Counted from the stretch's first letter, positions 52,891 through 62,228 are shown. The stretch is 64,000 nucleotides of DNA from Empedobacter brevis NBRC 14943 = ATCC 43319 (GCF_000382425.1 NZ_KB908294.1:248001-312000), one strand, 5' to 3'. The notes: generated from the sequence alone by a model not told the origin. Numbers and translations are program-made.

Positions 52891-54687
52891 ATGAAAAATA
52901 TCCGTAATTTCTGTATTATTGCCCATATTGACCATGGTAAGAGTACCTTGGCCGATCGTTTATTACAAGTAACAAACACCATTTCTGATCGTGAGTTACA
53001 AAACCAAACATTAGACGATATGGATTTGGAACGCGAACGTGGTATCACGATCAAATCGCATGCTATCCAAATGGAATATGAAAAAGATGGTGAAAAATAT
53101 ATTTTAAATTTAATTGACACGCCCGGACATGTGGATTTTTCTTACGAGGTTTCTCGTTCGATAGCCGCTTGTGAAGGAGCTTTGTTGATTGTAGATGCTG
53201 CTCAAAGTATCCAAGCTCAAACTATTTCTAATCTATATTTAGCATTAGAGAATGATTTAGAGATTATTCCTGTTTTAAATAAAATCGATTTACCCTCTGC
53301 CAACCCGGAAGAGGTAACTGATGATATTGTAGATCTATTAGGTTGTGAACCTGAAGATGTTTTACGTTGTTCTGGAAAAACAGGTGAAGGAGTTTTAGAA
53401 TTGTTGCATACAATTATCGATAAAATTCCGGCTCCACAAGGTGATCCTGACGCCCCTTTGCAAGCATTAATTTTTGATTCTGTTTACAATCCTTTCCGTG
53501 GAATTGAAGCATTTTATAAAGTTGTAAATGGTGAGATCAAAAAAGGTGACCAAGTAAAATTCATGGCTACAGGTAAAAAATATGGAGCTGATGAAATTGG
53601 AACTTTAAAATTAAACCAAGTAGAGAAAAAAGCAATTAAAACAGGAGATGTAGGCTATATTATTTCCGGAATAAAAGAAGCTTCTGAAGTAAAAGTTGGA
53701 GATACAATTACGTTAGTTGATAATCCTGCTACCGAAGCAATTGATGGTTTTGAGGAAGTAAAACCAATGGTCTTCGCAGGTATTTACCCTGTAGATACTG
53801 AAGATTACGAAGATTTACGCGCTTCTATTGAAAAGTTACGTTTGAATGACGCTTCCTTAACTTTTGAAGCTGAATCTTCTGCTGCTTTAGGATTTGGTTT
53901 TCGTTGTGGATTCTTGGGAATGTTGCACTTGGAAATTATTCAAGAACGTTTAGAACGTGAGTTTAATATGACCGTCATTACAACTGTTCCTAACGTATCG
54001 TATGAAGCATATTTGGAAAAAGATCCTGAAAAAATGATTCCGGTTCATAACCCATCTGAATTACCGGATCCTTCAGGATTAAACCGTGTTGAAGAACCCT
54101 ATATTCGTGCTGCAATTATTACAAAATCAGAGTTCGTAGGACCTGTAATGAGTTTATGTATTGAAAAACGTGGTGAATTGCAATCGCAAAATTATTTGAC
54201 TCAACATAGAGTTGAAATGATTTTTAACATGCCTTTGGCTGAGGTTGTATTTGATTTCTACGACCGTTTGAAGTCTATTTCGAAAGGTTATGCTTCTTTC
54301 GATTATGCCCCTTCCGGAATGAAAGCTTCGAAATTGGTGAAAGTAGATATCATGATTAACGGTGAAGTCGTAGATGCTTTATCTGCCTTGATTCATGTTG
54401 ACAATGCGTATAACATTGGTAAAAAAATGTGTGAAAAATTACGCGAGTTAATCCCTCGTCAACAGTTTGATATTCCTATTCAAGCAGCAATTGGAGCAAA
54501 GATCATTGCCCGAGAAACAATTAAGGCTTTACGTAAAGATGTTACTGCTAAATGTTATGGAGGAGATATTTCTCGTAAACGTAAATTATTGGAAAAACAA
54601 AAAGCCGGTAAGAAAAAAATGCGCCAGATTGGACGTGTAGAAGTTCCTCAATCTGCCTTCTTAGCTGTATTAAAATTAAACGATTAA
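52891..54687 (+). CDS. lepA: elongation factor 4 (LepA GTPase)
   Basis: The 598-residue translational GTPase has the normal LepA length. It has G1 [13 protein letters not shown] (about 10-22), G2/G3 [11 protein letters not shown] and [10 protein letters not shown] (about 75-85), G4 NKIDLP (about 129) and the LepA-specific C-terminal domain with [24 protein letters not shown]. It acts on stalled or badly translocated ribosomes in the cytoplasm. A promoter is visible just upstream and a terminator downstream, so it is probably monocistronic; it lies in the same region as rtcB-prfH but is not linked to them. Confidence 0.97.
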   Translation: MKNIRNFCIIAHIDHGKSTLADRLLQVTNTISDRELQNQTLDDMDLERERGITIKSHAIQMEYEKDGEKYILNLIDTPGHVDFSYEVSRSIAACEGALLIVDAAQSIQAQTISNLYLALENDLEIIPVLNKIDLPSANPEEVTDDIVDLLGCEPEDVLRCSGKTGEGVLELLHTIIDKIPAPQGDPDAPLQALIFDSVYNPFRGIEAFYKVVNGEIKKGDQVKFMATGKKYGADEIGTLKLNQVEKKAIKTGDVGYIISGIKEASEVKVGDTITLVDNPATEAIDGFEEVKPMVFAGIYPVDTEDYEDLRASIEKLRLNDASLTFEAESSAALGFGFRCGFLGMLHLEIIQERLEREFNMTVITTVPNVSYEAYLEKDPEKMIPVHNPSELPDPSGLNRVEEPYIRAAIITKSEFVGPVMSLCIEKRGELQSQNYLTQHRVEMIFNMPLAEVVFDFYDRLKSISKGYASFDYAPSGMKASKLVKVDIMINGEVVDALSALIHVDNAYNIGKKMCEKLRELIPRQQFDIPIQAAIGAKIIARETIKALRKDVTAKCYGGDISRKRKLLEKQKAGKKKMRQIGRVEVPQSAFLAVLKLND

Positions 54688-54707
54688 GATTTAATTAATT
54701 ATATTTC

Positions 54708-54733
54708 AAAAGCCACTCTGCTGAGTGGCTTTT
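54708..54733 (+). terminator. terminator of lepA
   Basis: An 11-base perfect stem (AAAAGCCACTC, loop TGCT, GAGTGGCTTTT) is followed by more Ts, 20 bases past the stop. Confidence 0.92.
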
Positions 54734-54785
54734 TTTGTAACAATTGGTGAAAAATGTACACTTATAAAGTAAAAGCTCCATTGTC

Positions 54786-55130
54786 ATGAAAAACTTCTTA
54801 AAATTAGAACAACTAGCATTGCTCATTGGATTACTTTTTATTTATAACCAACTAGGATTCTCGTGGATGTGGTTTGCCATTCTTTTCCTTTCTCCTGATC
54901 TCTTTATGTTAGGTTATCTTTTTGGAAATAAAGTTGGTGCCATAACCTATAATTTTATTCATCATTATGCCATTAGTATTCTGATTATTACAATTGGGTA
55001 TTTCACTAAAAATGATACCGTTATAATGATTGGTCTTATTTTTTCCTCTCATATCGCTTTCGACCGTATTTTAGGTTATGGGCTAAAAAAATATGACGGA
55101 TTTAAATCAACTCATTTAGGAAATTTATAA
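54786..55130 (+). CDS. DUF4260 family membrane protein
   Basis: The 114-residue protein has four hydrophobic segments and the DUF4260 pattern: LEQLALLIGLLFIYNQLG, FAILFLSPDLFMLGYLFGNKVGAITYNFIHHYA and a C-terminal HIAFDRILGYGLKKYDGFKSTHLG. The function is unknown. A promoter candidate (TTTG at 54734, 19 bases, TACACTTA at 54757-54764) uses the T tract of the lepA terminator. Its stop overlaps that of the convergent dehydrogenase gene by 6 bases, with no terminator between them. Confidence 0.82.
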   Translation: MKNFLKLEQLALLIGLLFIYNQLGFSWMWFAILFLSPDLFMLGYLFGNKVGAITYNFIHHYAISILIITIGYFTKNDTVIMIGLIFSSHIAFDRILGYGLKKYDGFKSTHLGNL

Positions 55131-56117
55131 CATAACAATTTCAGCTGTTGAACCTTTTTGAGCTATTTCTGAAATACTTCTCATCGTGATTTCTGAAATT
55201 TGCTCCAACGCTTCTTGGGTAAAAAATGCTTGATGTGCCGTTACTAAAACATTTGGGAAACTCGTCAATCGTTGAATCGTATCATCTTGAATAATTTCTG
55301 CTGATAAATCTTTGAAAAATAATTTTTCTTCCTGCTCATACACGTCGATTCCTAAATAACCTATTTTATGCTTTTTTAAAGCTTCAATTGCATCATGAGT
55401 ATTGATTAATCCTCCTCTACTCGTGTTAATGATCGTCACACCATCTTTCATCAGCTCAATTGTGTGTTGATTAATCATGTAATGATTTTCTGGCGTCAAA
55501 GGACAATGCAGCGAAATAATATCAGCTGTCGTAAATAATGTTTTCAAATCCGTATATTCTATTCCATTACTTGCTAAATCTTCGTCTGGATAAAGATCAT
55601 AAGCTATAATTTTACATCCAAAACCTTTTGCAATATTGACAAATGCTTTTCCAATCTTACCTGTTCCTACAATTCCAATTGTTTTTTGAAACAAATTAAA
55701 TCCTAATAATCCATTCAAAGCAAAATTTTGTTCTCGAACACGATTATAAGCTTTATGTGTTTTTCTGTTCAACGTCAATAACATTGCCATTGTATGCTCA
55801 GCAACAGCTTCCGGAGAATAAGCCGGAACACGGCAAACCTTAATTCCAAATTCTTTCGCTGCTTCTAGATCTACATTATTAAAACCAGCACATCTTAAAG
55901 CGATGATTTCAACGCCTTTATTTGCTAGGACCTCAATTACCTGCCGATTTACTTTATCATTTACAAAAACACAAACAGCCTTTTCATCTTCAATTGCTTT
56001 TACAATATGCGGCCCTAAGTGTGTTTCATAAAAATTAAGTTCAAAACCATATTTCTTATTTTCTGTTTCAAAAAAAGTTTTATCATATGGTTTCGAAGAA
56101 AAGAACGCTATTTTCAT
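55125..56117 (-). CDS. D-lactate dehydrogenase / D-2-hydroxyacid dehydrogenase
   Basis: The 330-residue protein matches the fermentative D-lactate dehydrogenase group: start MKIAFFSSKPYDKTFFE, LRCAGFNNVDLEAAKEFGI (about 76; R is substrate-binding), the NAD loop TIGIVGTGKIGKAFVNIAKGFG (about 145-166), INTSRGGLINTHD (about 230) and the catalytic histidine in LVTAHQAFFT (about 296). It reduces pyruvate to D-lactate with NADH, or a similar 2-keto acid. I start at ATG 56115-56117; the ATG two codons upstream is a possible alternative. Confidence 0.9.
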   Translation of the reverse strand: MKIAFFSSKPYDKTFFETENKKYGFELNFYETHLGPHIVKAIEDEKAVCVFVNDKVNRQVIEVLANKGVEIIALRCAGFNNVDLEAAKEFGIKVCRVPAYSPEAVAEHTMAMLLTLNRKTHKAYNRVREQNFALNGLLGFNLFQKTIGIVGTGKIGKAFVNIAKGFGCKIIAYDLYPDEDLASNGIEYTDLKTLFTTADIISLHCPLTPENHYMINQHTIELMKDGVTIINTSRGGLINTHDAIEALKKHKIGYLGIDVYEQEEKLFFKDLSAEIIQDDTIQRLTSFPNVLVTAHQAFFTQEALEQISEITMRSISEIAQKGSTAEIVML

Positions 56118-56248
56118 TTGCATATTTTTTACTAAAATACATTATTATCTTTCTTATTTTTAAAAATCTCTTAGAATAAACTCTATTTTATCTTCATTAT
56201 AAATTTTCTCAATAAATGTTTATAACTTCGTTTCAATTCAAATGCAAT

Positions 56249-57787
56249 ATGAAAAATATACTTTTATCAACAGTCACATTAGCCTCTTTTTCGGTTTTTG
56301 GACAAAATATTTCAAATCAGGTAATTGATCAAGTCTCTGAAAATGCTATGAAGGTATTTGATGTTCCCGGAATGTCTGTAGCAGTTATCAAAGATGGAAC
56401 AATTATTCACTCGAAAGGGTATGGTGTAAAATCTATCAAAACAGGAGAAAAAGTTCAAGCCAGTACAAATTTTGGAATTGCATCGAATTCGAAAGCATTT
56501 ACGGCAGCAGCTTTAGCCATCTTGGTAGATGAAGGAAAAATTAAATGGGATGATAAAGTGATTACGCATATTCCAGAATTTAAAATGTACAATGAGTATG
56601 TTACCAAAGAGTTTACTGTTCGTGATTTGTTAACACATCGAAGCGGGTTAGGTTTAGGAGCCGGAGATTTAATGGTTTGGCCTGATGGACATAACTTTAC
56701 ACCAACAGATATTATCAACAATATTCAATATTTAAAACCTGTTTCAGATTTTCGTGTAAAATATGATTATGATAATTTATTATATATTATAGCCGGAGTT
56801 GTTGTAGAACGGGTTTCTAAACAGCCATGGACAGATTTTGTAACGAAACGATTAATCAAACCAATTGGAATGAGCAATACTGCAGCGAATTGGTCTTTGG
56901 TAAAAGACAAGAAAAATGCAATTGAGCCACATGTACCTATTGATGGAAAACTACAGGTTATTGATCGTTATACAAACACCGTTTTAGATGCAGCAGGAGG
57001 ATTATATTCAAATGTTGAAGATGTTGCAAAATGGCTACAGTTTAATTTAAACAAAGGAAAAGTAAACGGTCAACAAATTATTTCTGAAAAACAGATGAAA
57101 GAAATGATTACACCGCAAACCATACAACCAAATCGTACCGTTCCGCCTTACAATTCGTTATTCAAAGCGTATGGATTAGGTTGGCAATTACAAGATTATA
57201 ATGGAAAATTAGAAGTTTCGCATACAGGTGGATTGGAAGGAATTGTTACACAAACTATTTTTTATCCACAACTTAATTTGGGAATTGTCGTTTTAACCAA
57301 TCAGCAAGCCGGTGTAGCATTTAATTCAGTTTCTAATACAATCAAAGATTTTTATTTAGGAAATCCGGAAAAGGATTGGGTAAAATTTTATGATGACCTT
57401 TTAAAATCTCGTGTGGCTGAAGCGGACGAAATTACAACTGAAGTCTGGAAAACAGTAGAAACCAATCAAAAAAATAAAACCATTAAAAGTGATGTAAAAA
57501 ACGTAGTCGGAACGTATAAAGATGATTGGTTTGGAGAAATTGAAATTTATGAGAAAAAAGGAAAATTCATTTTTGAATCTAAACGCTCACCTCAATTAAC
57601 CGGAGAAATTTCGTTTTATAAAGACAATACATATGCCGTGAAATGGAATAATCGTTACTTTCATGCAGATGCTTTTGTTTTTGCCGATATAAAAGAGGGT
57701 GAAATAACAGGATTTAAAATGAAAGCAATTTCTCCTTTAACTGATTTCAGTTACGATTTTCACGATTTAGATTTTACAAGAAAATAA
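56249..57787 (+). CDS. secreted serine hydrolase, class C beta-lactamase fold, with DUF3471 domain
   Basis: ATG 56249 gives a signal peptide (MKNILLSTVTLASFSVFGQ) and 512 residues. The longer frame from 56216 overlaps a promoter-like box (TAACTTCG) and hides the signal. The active-site set of the fold is present: SxxK in GIASNSKAFTAAAL (about 85), a YxN equivalent in YDYDNLLYIIAG (about 177) and HTG in EVSHTGGLEG (about 330). The C-terminal about 110 residues form a DUF3471-type domain. Such enzymes are peptidases or esterases more often than true beta-lactamases; the substrate is unknown. Confidence 0.87.
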   Translation: MKNILLSTVTLASFSVFGQNISNQVIDQVSENAMKVFDVPGMSVAVIKDGTIIHSKGYGVKSIKTGEKVQASTNFGIASNSKAFTAAALAILVDEGKIKWDDKVITHIPEFKMYNEYVTKEFTVRDLLTHRSGLGLGAGDLMVWPDGHNFTPTDIINNIQYLKPVSDFRVKYDYDNLLYIIAGVVVERVSKQPWTDFVTKRLIKPIGMSNTAANWSLVKDKKNAIEPHVPIDGKLQVIDRYTNTVLDAAGGLYSNVEDVAKWLQFNLNKGKVNGQQIISEKQMKEMITPQTIQPNRTVPPYNSLFKAYGLGWQLQDYNGKLEVSHTGGLEGIVTQTIFYPQLNLGIVVLTNQQAGVAFNSVSNTIKDFYLGNPEKDWVKFYDDLLKSRVAEADEITTEVWKTVETNQKNKTIKSDVKNVVGTYKDDWFGEIEIYEKKGKFIFESKRSPQLTGEISFYKDNTYAVKWNNRYFHADAFVFADIKEGEITGFKMKAISPLTDFSYDFHDLDFTRK

Positions 57788-57811
57788 ACTTTAACAAATA
57801 CTAATCAATTG

Positions 57812-57840
57812 CGAAGTTTGAAATTCGAACTTCGTTTTTT
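57812..57840 (+). terminator. terminator of the serine hydrolase gene
   Basis: CGAAGTT and AACTTCG form a 7-base stem around a 9-base loop, followed by T6, 24 bases past the stop. Confidence 0.8.
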
Positions 57841-57849
57841 CTATTAAAA

Positions 57850-58740
57850 ATGAAATTCAAAGGATACGCATATGGATTGATTTCATCCATATCTTATGGG
57901 TTAATTCCATTATTTATTTTACCCATTAAACAAGCTAATTTTTCGATAGACACCACCTTGTTCTATCGTTTCTTTTTCTCTGCTTTAATTGTCGGAGTTT
58001 ATTTATTCGTCAAAAAACAGTCGTTTAGAGTTCATTCCAAACAAATTCCTGTTTTAATTGTATTGGGATTATTATATGGCATTTCTGCAGATGCATTATT
58101 CTTAGGTTACGACTATTTATCGGCTGGCATAGCTTCCACATTATTGTTTGTCTATCCTTTAATTGTTGCCATTATAATGGTTGTTTTCTTTAAAGAAAGA
58201 ATTACAATTTCTACAATCGCTGCTATTGCTTTTGTGTTAGCCGGGATATTTTTACTGAGTTTTAAAGACGGGCAATTTAAACTTAACCCGATCGGATTAG
58301 GAATTGTATTTATCAGTGCGTTAGGTTATGGATTATACATAATTACTGTAAATAAATCCAGCGCAAGAGAAATTAAAGGTTTTACATTAAGTTTTTATTC
58401 TTTTCTGTTCACAACAATTTATTATGCAATAAAAATGCTCATCCAAAAAGAGTCATTCATTTTACCCTCTTTAGAATTAACATTCAACTTTTTTACATTT
58501 GCTTTTGTGACAACTGTAATTTCCAGTATTGCTTTAATTTTTGCAATAAAAAATATCGGTTCTACAGCCACTTCTATTCTTGGTGCATCAGAACCTGTAG
58601 TAGCAGTTGCGGTAAGTGTGATTATTTTTGGAGAAAATTTTTCGATGAGTTTAGCCCTAGGAATTTTCATGATTATTTTCGGAGTAACATTAAATGTGGT
58701 AGGTGATGCATATCAACAAAAAAGAATTAAAAGTTCGTGA
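57850..58740 (+). CDS. EamA/DMT-type transporter
   Basis: The 296-residue membrane protein has ten hydrophobic helices in two similar halves (KGYAYGLISSISYGLIPLFILPI and IGLGIVFISALGYGLYIITV start the halves; each ends in a GIFLLSF / GVTLNVVGD type helix). This is the EamA drug/metabolite transporter fold. The substrate is unknown. It is followed within 22 bases by a CatA-like gene, and the two may be functionally linked by detoxification, though that is only an inference. Confidence 0.87.
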   Translation: MKFKGYAYGLISSISYGLIPLFILPIKQANFSIDTTLFYRFFFSALIVGVYLFVKKQSFRVHSKQIPVLIVLGLLYGISADALFLGYDYLSAGIASTLLFVYPLIVAIIMVVFFKERITISTIAAIAFVLAGIFLLSFKDGQFKLNPIGLGIVFISALGYGLYIITVNKSSAREIKGFTLSFYSFLFTTIYYAIKMLIQKESFILPSLELTFNFFTFAFVTTVISSIALIFAIKNIGSTATSILGASEPVVAVAVSVIIFGENFSMSLALGIFMIIFGVTLNVVGDAYQQKRIKSS

Positions 58741-58749
58741 ATCCTATTT

Positions 58750-58757
58750 TAACTTTG
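58750..58757 (+). promoter_or_regulatory. -7 box TAACTTTG directly before the CatA-like gene
   Basis: A full TAnnTTTG match ends 5 bases before ATG 58763; no -33 TTTG is seen. It argues against the longer start at 58703. Confidence 0.4.
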
Positions 58758-58762
58758 CTGCA

Positions 58763-59395
58763 ATGAAACAAAAATTTAATCCTGAAGGTTGGAATCGGAC
58801 AGAACATTTTAAAATGTTTTCGAAAATGGATAATCCGTATGTCGGTGTCGTTGCTGAGGTTGAATGTTCCAAAGCGTATACGTATGCAAAGGCAAATAAT
58901 CTTTCGTTTTTTGCCATTTATTTACATTGTTCGATGCTTGCAGAAAATAAAATTCAAGAATTTAAATACCGTATAGAAAACGATGAGATTTTTGTGTATG
59001 AACATTTAGATTGCGGAACTACAATAGGCAGAAAAGACGGGACATTTGGATTTGCGTTAATGAATTTCACCGAAAACTTTGATGAATTTAATGCACAACT
59101 TCAAGAACAAATACAAAGTGTTGAAAACTCTGTTGGACTTCATATCAAAAATGAAGAAATTACAATAGGACTAGTTCGTCATTCTACTTTTCCTTGGTCG
59201 AGATTTACAGGATTAGTACAACCAGCTAATTATGGAACAGGAGAATCTATTCCACGTATTATTTTCGGAAAAGCCTATTTACAAGACCATAAAATGTATA
59301 TGCCTGTTTCTGTAGAAGCCAATCATGGTTTTGTTGATGGATTGCATTTGGCAAATTATTTGGCAGCTTTTGAAGAAGAATTAGGTAAATATTAG
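58763..59395 (+). CDS. CatA-like chloramphenicol acetyltransferase family protein
   Basis: ATG 58763 gives 210 residues starting MKQKFNPEGWNRTEHFKMF, which aligns by eye with the W-R-EHF start of type A chloramphenicol acetyltransferases. The longer frame from 58703 overlaps the EamA gene. The catalytic block HxxxDG is kept in VSVEANHGFVDGLHLANYL (about 180), and FPWSRFTGLV resembles the family's FxSxNPWVSFTS region. It has only one histidine where CAT enzymes have HH. It may acetylate chloramphenicol or another alcohol; resistance cannot be assumed. Confidence 0.82.
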   Translation: MKQKFNPEGWNRTEHFKMFSKMDNPYVGVVAEVECSKAYTYAKANNLSFFAIYLHCSMLAENKIQEFKYRIENDEIFVYEHLDCGTTIGRKDGTFGFALMNFTENFDEFNAQLQEQIQSVENSVGLHIKNEEITIGLVRHSTFPWSRFTGLVQPANYGTGESIPRIIFGKAYLQDHKMYMPVSVEANHGFVDGLHLANYLAAFEEELGKY

Positions 59396-59406
59396 AAATA
59401 GTAAAA

Positions 59407-59437
59407 ACGAATTTCGAGTTTCGAAATTCGTTTTTTT
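59407..59437. terminator. bidirectional terminator
   Basis: A 10-base perfect stem (ACGAATTTCG, loop AGTTT, CGAAATTCGT) with A and T runs lies between the convergent CatA-like and lipoprotein genes. Confidence 0.92.
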
Positions 59438-60008
59438 ATTTTACATCATTAGGATGAATAAATGGTTCTTGCTCAACAACTTCCCAAAAAGGAAAATATT
59501 TACTATCTTCTTCTAAAATAATATTTTGATATTTTGATACCGCAATTAGTTCATATTTAGCATATCCTTCATCCCAATCCAATCTAAATGTATAATTTAC
59601 ATGGTCACAAATTGTAGGTTGTAGATCTAATTTATAATATGTCATATCTTTTAATTCTACAAACTCCTTTATCATTTCTTCATCTTGATAAAAAACATAA
59701 TAATAATCTCGATTGTTATACTTATAATTACTTTCATAACGAGGAGTAAATAAACAATCTTGTTGCGCTCTTGTTGGAAAAACATATAATCTATTCCCAG
59801 CAAAATAAATTATTATAGAAGAAAGTCTTACATCATTTCTTTCAGCGATATCAATTACTTGCTTTATAGCTTCCTCGGTTTCTTTATCTTTAAAAACAGA
59901 ATCTGCTTTAATTTCATCTGTGTTTTCCCAACTTTTAGCAGATTGATTACTCGGCTGCTCACATTGAACAAAAAGAATGAATAATAGTAAAAAATATAAA
60001 TTCTTCAT
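59436..60008 (-). CDS. hypothetical lipoprotein
   Basis: ATG 60006-60008 gives 190 residues with a lipoprotein signal (MKNLYFLLLFILFVQC; the cysteine at 16 would be lipidated). A longer start at 60035 would overlap the upstream gene. The mature part has a helical start (KDKETEEAIKQVIDIAERN) and then beta-rich, tyrosine-rich sequence (YESNYKYNNRDYYYVFYQDEE). I do not recognise a family. It follows the membrane-protein gene by 23 bases and is probably in its operon. Confidence 0.6.
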   Translation of the reverse strand: MKNLYFLLLFILFVQCEQPSNQSAKSWENTDEIKADSVFKDKETEEAIKQVIDIAERNDVRLSSIIIYFAGNRLYVFPTRAQQDCLFTPRYESNYKYNNRDYYYVFYQDEEMIKEFVELKDMTYYKLDLQPTICDHVNYTFRLDWDEGYAKYELIAVSKYQNIILEEDSKYFPFWEVVEQEPFIHPNDVK

Positions 60009-60031
60009 ACAAGTGTTTTGATTAAAGATAA

Positions 60032-60679
60032 TCAATTCACTGCAACTTTTTTATTCAGTTTTTTTGACCACGAAAAAATATAAATCGTTCCAATGACTGA
60101 AGGTACAATCCAAAAATAAATATTGCCTCCAAATCCGGCTCCAGCAACCAAAAAAGCTGTTACTGAAGCAATATAAGCCCCTACCATTTTTCCTACATGA
60201 TTCATGGTCCATTTTTTATAATTCTCCGGATTATTATATAAAACAAAATCACGGTAAGACATAAAACCACCCAAAAATCCGAAAATAAGAAAAAGTATTC
60301 CTATTCCATGGTTTGAAAAAAGAGGAAGCAATCCATAAATTATCATCACAATTGATATTAAAAACATGGTTCCTGAAATTATTTTATCCAGTTTATTCTC
60401 GTAATTTTTCCGTTTATATTTCAAGATTCTATTCCCCATCAAAATCATATAAATCGTAAAAATTCCAATCATGAGTAGAAAAGAATTGTGGTGATGTGGA
60501 AAAACACAAATAACAAGGGAGAGAATTGAACTAACCAACATTCCTACTGAAAATACTTTTCCCATTTTTTTATGAATTGCGTTTCCTTTTTTAATCACCA
60601 TCACAACTGTTCCTGAAATTAAACCAATTCCACCGAAAAAAGCATGAATGTAGATGATGATTTTCACTAAATTTTCCAT
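60032..60679 (-). CDS. multi-pass membrane protein, DUF2306-like
   Basis: The 215-residue protein has six or seven hydrophobic segments and the start VKIIIYIHAFFGGIGLISGTVVMVIKKGNAIHKKMGKVFSVGML, the His/Lys pattern seen in DUF2306-type proteins (HxxxGxxxL...GxxxHRxxGR). A second motif with charge is YNNPENYKKWTMNHVGKMVGAYIASVTAF. The function is unknown. A lipoprotein gene follows on the same strand. Confidence 0.65.
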   Translation of the reverse strand: MENLVKIIIYIHAFFGGIGLISGTVVMVIKKGNAIHKKMGKVFSVGMLVSSILSLVICVFPHHHNSFLLMIGIFTIYMILMGNRILKYKRKNYENKLDKIISGTMFLISIVMIIYGLLPLFSNHGIGILFLIFGFLGGFMSYRDFVLYNNPENYKKWTMNHVGKMVGAYIASVTAFLVAGAGFGGNIYFWIVPSVIGTIYIFSWSKKLNKKVAVN

Positions 60680-60771
60680 AATGTGTATTTTAATTATGGA
60701 ATAAAATTAATGGATGAAAGATAATTCCTAAAAACGAATTGACTGAATTGTCGATTTTTGAAGATGAATTG

Positions 60772-61275
60772 TTAGTCGCCTTCAGATTGTACGATTTCTA
60801 TTGCTTCGTTCATCAAATCAAATTCATATCCTTTGTAAGCCAGATAAGCTTTTACTTTATTTATTTTCTTGAAAGATTCGCGTTCAGAAGTAAGTAAATT
60901 GAACTTTTTTCGGGTTAAATGCAATAAGTTGTTCCAGTATTTGTCTAAATCGATTTCTTCTTTAAACACGTTATCGATTAATTTTGGATGGATTTGGCGC
61001 AGCTTTAATTCCTGGCGAAGGCGATTTCTTCCCCACATTTTTTGATTGACTTTTCCACGAACAAAACTATGAACGAAGCGCTCCTCATTCAGAAATCCAT
61101 AATGGATTAATTTGTATAAAATTTCATCTTTTGCTTCTGGAATCAAATCAAATTCACGAAGCTTTTTTTCAACTTCCCAATGACAACGATCTTGATAAAG
61201 GCAATATTTTGCCATTTTATCTTTGATTTGATCAATTGTATAACTCTTTTTAGAGTTGTCTTTCGCGAAATTCAT
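60772..61275 (-). CDS. recX: regulatory protein RecX
   Basis: The 167-residue protein shows RecX tandem three-helix repeats: YCLYQDRCHWEVEKKLREFDLIPEAKDEILYKLIHYGFLNEERFVHSFVRGKVNQKMWGRNRLRQEL is the diagnostic block (about 17-85). RecX binds inside RecA filaments and limits recombination. The start ATG 61273-61275 lies 4 bases after a TAACTTTG promoter box on the same strand, which points to a leaderless or nearly leaderless mRNA. recA is not in the window. Confidence 0.93.
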   Translation of the reverse strand: MNFAKDNSKKSYTIDQIKDKMAKYCLYQDRCHWEVEKKLREFDLIPEAKDEILYKLIHYGFLNEERFVHSFVRGKVNQKMWGRNRLRQELKLRQIHPKLIDNVFKEEIDLDKYWNNLLHLTRKKFNLLTSERESFKKINKVKAYLAYKGYEFDLMNEAIEIVQSEGD

Positions 61276-61279
61276 GTAA

Positions 61280-61287
61280 CAAAGTTA
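61280..61287 (-). promoter_or_regulatory. -7 box TAACTTTG of recX
   Basis: A full TAnnTTTG match on the minus strand ends 4 bases before the recX ATG. No -33 TTTG is visible at the right distance. Confidence 0.45.
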
Positions 61288-61366
61288 AGAATTTAGTACA
61301 TTCGTTTTGTTTTTTTGACTGCCTCATAATGAAACAGCAGTGATTGTTTAAAAAATAAAATGAATC

Positions 61367-61439
61367 GCGTTAGGGATTGAAGTGGAAATCCTTTGCAACA
61401 AGCAAAGATTGAAACAAAAAGCCCGCCCGAAGGGAACGC
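61367..61439 (+). ncRNA. structured RNA candidate of Flavobacteria
   Basis: GCGTT (61367-61371) and AACGC (61435-61439) can close a stem. Inside are AGGGATT/AATCCT, a CTTTGC-AACAA-GCAAAG hairpin and a CCC-GAA-GGG hairpin. I recall intergenic elements starting GCGTTAGnGATTGAAG and ending in a CCCGAAGGGAACGCC-type tail as common in flavobacterial genomes; they may belong to the Flavo-1 family, but I cannot confirm this. The strand is inferred from that memory. Confidence 0.5.
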
Positions 61440-61445
61440 CAAATA

Positions 61446-61475
61446 AAAAACTGAACCATCTCTGATTCAGTTTTT
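61446..61475. terminator. terminator between the RNA candidate and rpe
   Basis: AAAAACTGAA and TTCAGTTTTT form a 10-base perfect stem with a 10-base loop. It can end the RNA candidate on the plus strand and rpe on the minus strand. Confidence 0.8.
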
Positions 61476-61551
61476 AAATTCTTTTGAAAAGAATTGAAGG
61501 AAAAAGAAGAACTTCTCAATTCTAATTTCCCATCTCTCAATACTATTTCTA

Positions 61552-62199
61552 TTAGGCTTTTCTCAATTCCGCAATATATTCTGTTGGATTTTCAGCATTG
61601 AATACGGCCGAACCTGCAACTAAAGCATCTGCTCCGGCTTCAACCAATTTTGAAGCGTTTTGTACACCAACTCCGCCGTCTATCTCTATGATAACATTTG
61701 CCCCGGCTTCATGAATCATTTTTTTTAATTTAGAAACTTTGTTGTAAGTATTTTCAATAAATTTTTGACCTCCAAACCCTGGATTAACACTCATAATCAG
61801 GACTAAATCTACATCACTGATCACATCTTCTAACACGGAAACAGGCGTGTGAGGATTAAGCGCCACACCTGCTTTCATTCCTTCAGCTTTGATGGCTTGA
61901 ATTGTTCGATGCAAATGGGTACAAGCTTCATAATGAACGGTTAAAATATCTGCACCAACTTGTTTGAACGTTGAAATATAACGATCCGGATCAACAATCA
62001 TTAAATGTACGTCAAGAACTTTGTCAGTTAAAGAATTAATTTTTTCAATAATTGGCATTCCGTAAGAAATATTAGGGACAAAAACTCCATCCATTACATC
62101 TAGATGAAACCATTCAGCTTGTGAATTATTTACCATTTCGATGTCTTTTGCTAAATTTCCGAAATCGGCTGCTAAAATTGAAGGCGCTACTATTGCCAT
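61552..62199 (-). CDS. rpe: ribulose-phosphate 3-epimerase
   Basis: The 215-residue TIM-barrel enzyme interconverts ribulose-5-phosphate and xylulose-5-phosphate in the pentose phosphate pathway. It has VAPSILAADFGNL (about 3-15), metal ligands in FHLDVMDGVFVPNIS (H, D) and LDVHLMIVDPDRYI, VLIMSVNPGFGGQKFI (about 130-145) and IEIDGGVGVQNASKLVEAGAD (about 165-185). I chose ATG 62197-62199: the frame runs 22 codons further upstream, but that part lies over the promoter box and homologues begin at MA(x)IAPSIL. It is probably monocistronic. Confidence 0.96.
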   Translation of the reverse strand: MAIVAPSILAADFGNLAKDIEMVNNSQAEWFHLDVMDGVFVPNISYGMPIIEKINSLTDKVLDVHLMIVDPDRYISTFKQVGADILTVHYEACTHLHRTIQAIKAEGMKAGVALNPHTPVSVLEDVISDVDLVLIMSVNPGFGGQKFIENTYNKVSKLKKMIHEAGANVIIEIDGGVGVQNASKLVEAGADALVAGSAVFNAENPTEYIAELRKA

Positions 62200-62228
62200 A
62201 TTTTTTTGTTTTGTTTGTATTTGTGATG

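Noticed and set aside
56249-57787. Calling the serine hydrolase a beta-lactamase resistance gene
   Set aside because: The fold and SxxK/YxN/HTG motifs are shared by many peptidases and esterases, and the DUF3471 tail is unusual for resistance enzymes.
61367-61420. CRISPR-like words GGATTGAAG and GATTGAAAC near 61375-61415
   Set aside because: Only one imperfect copy each and no regularly spaced repeats; better explained as part of a structured RNA.
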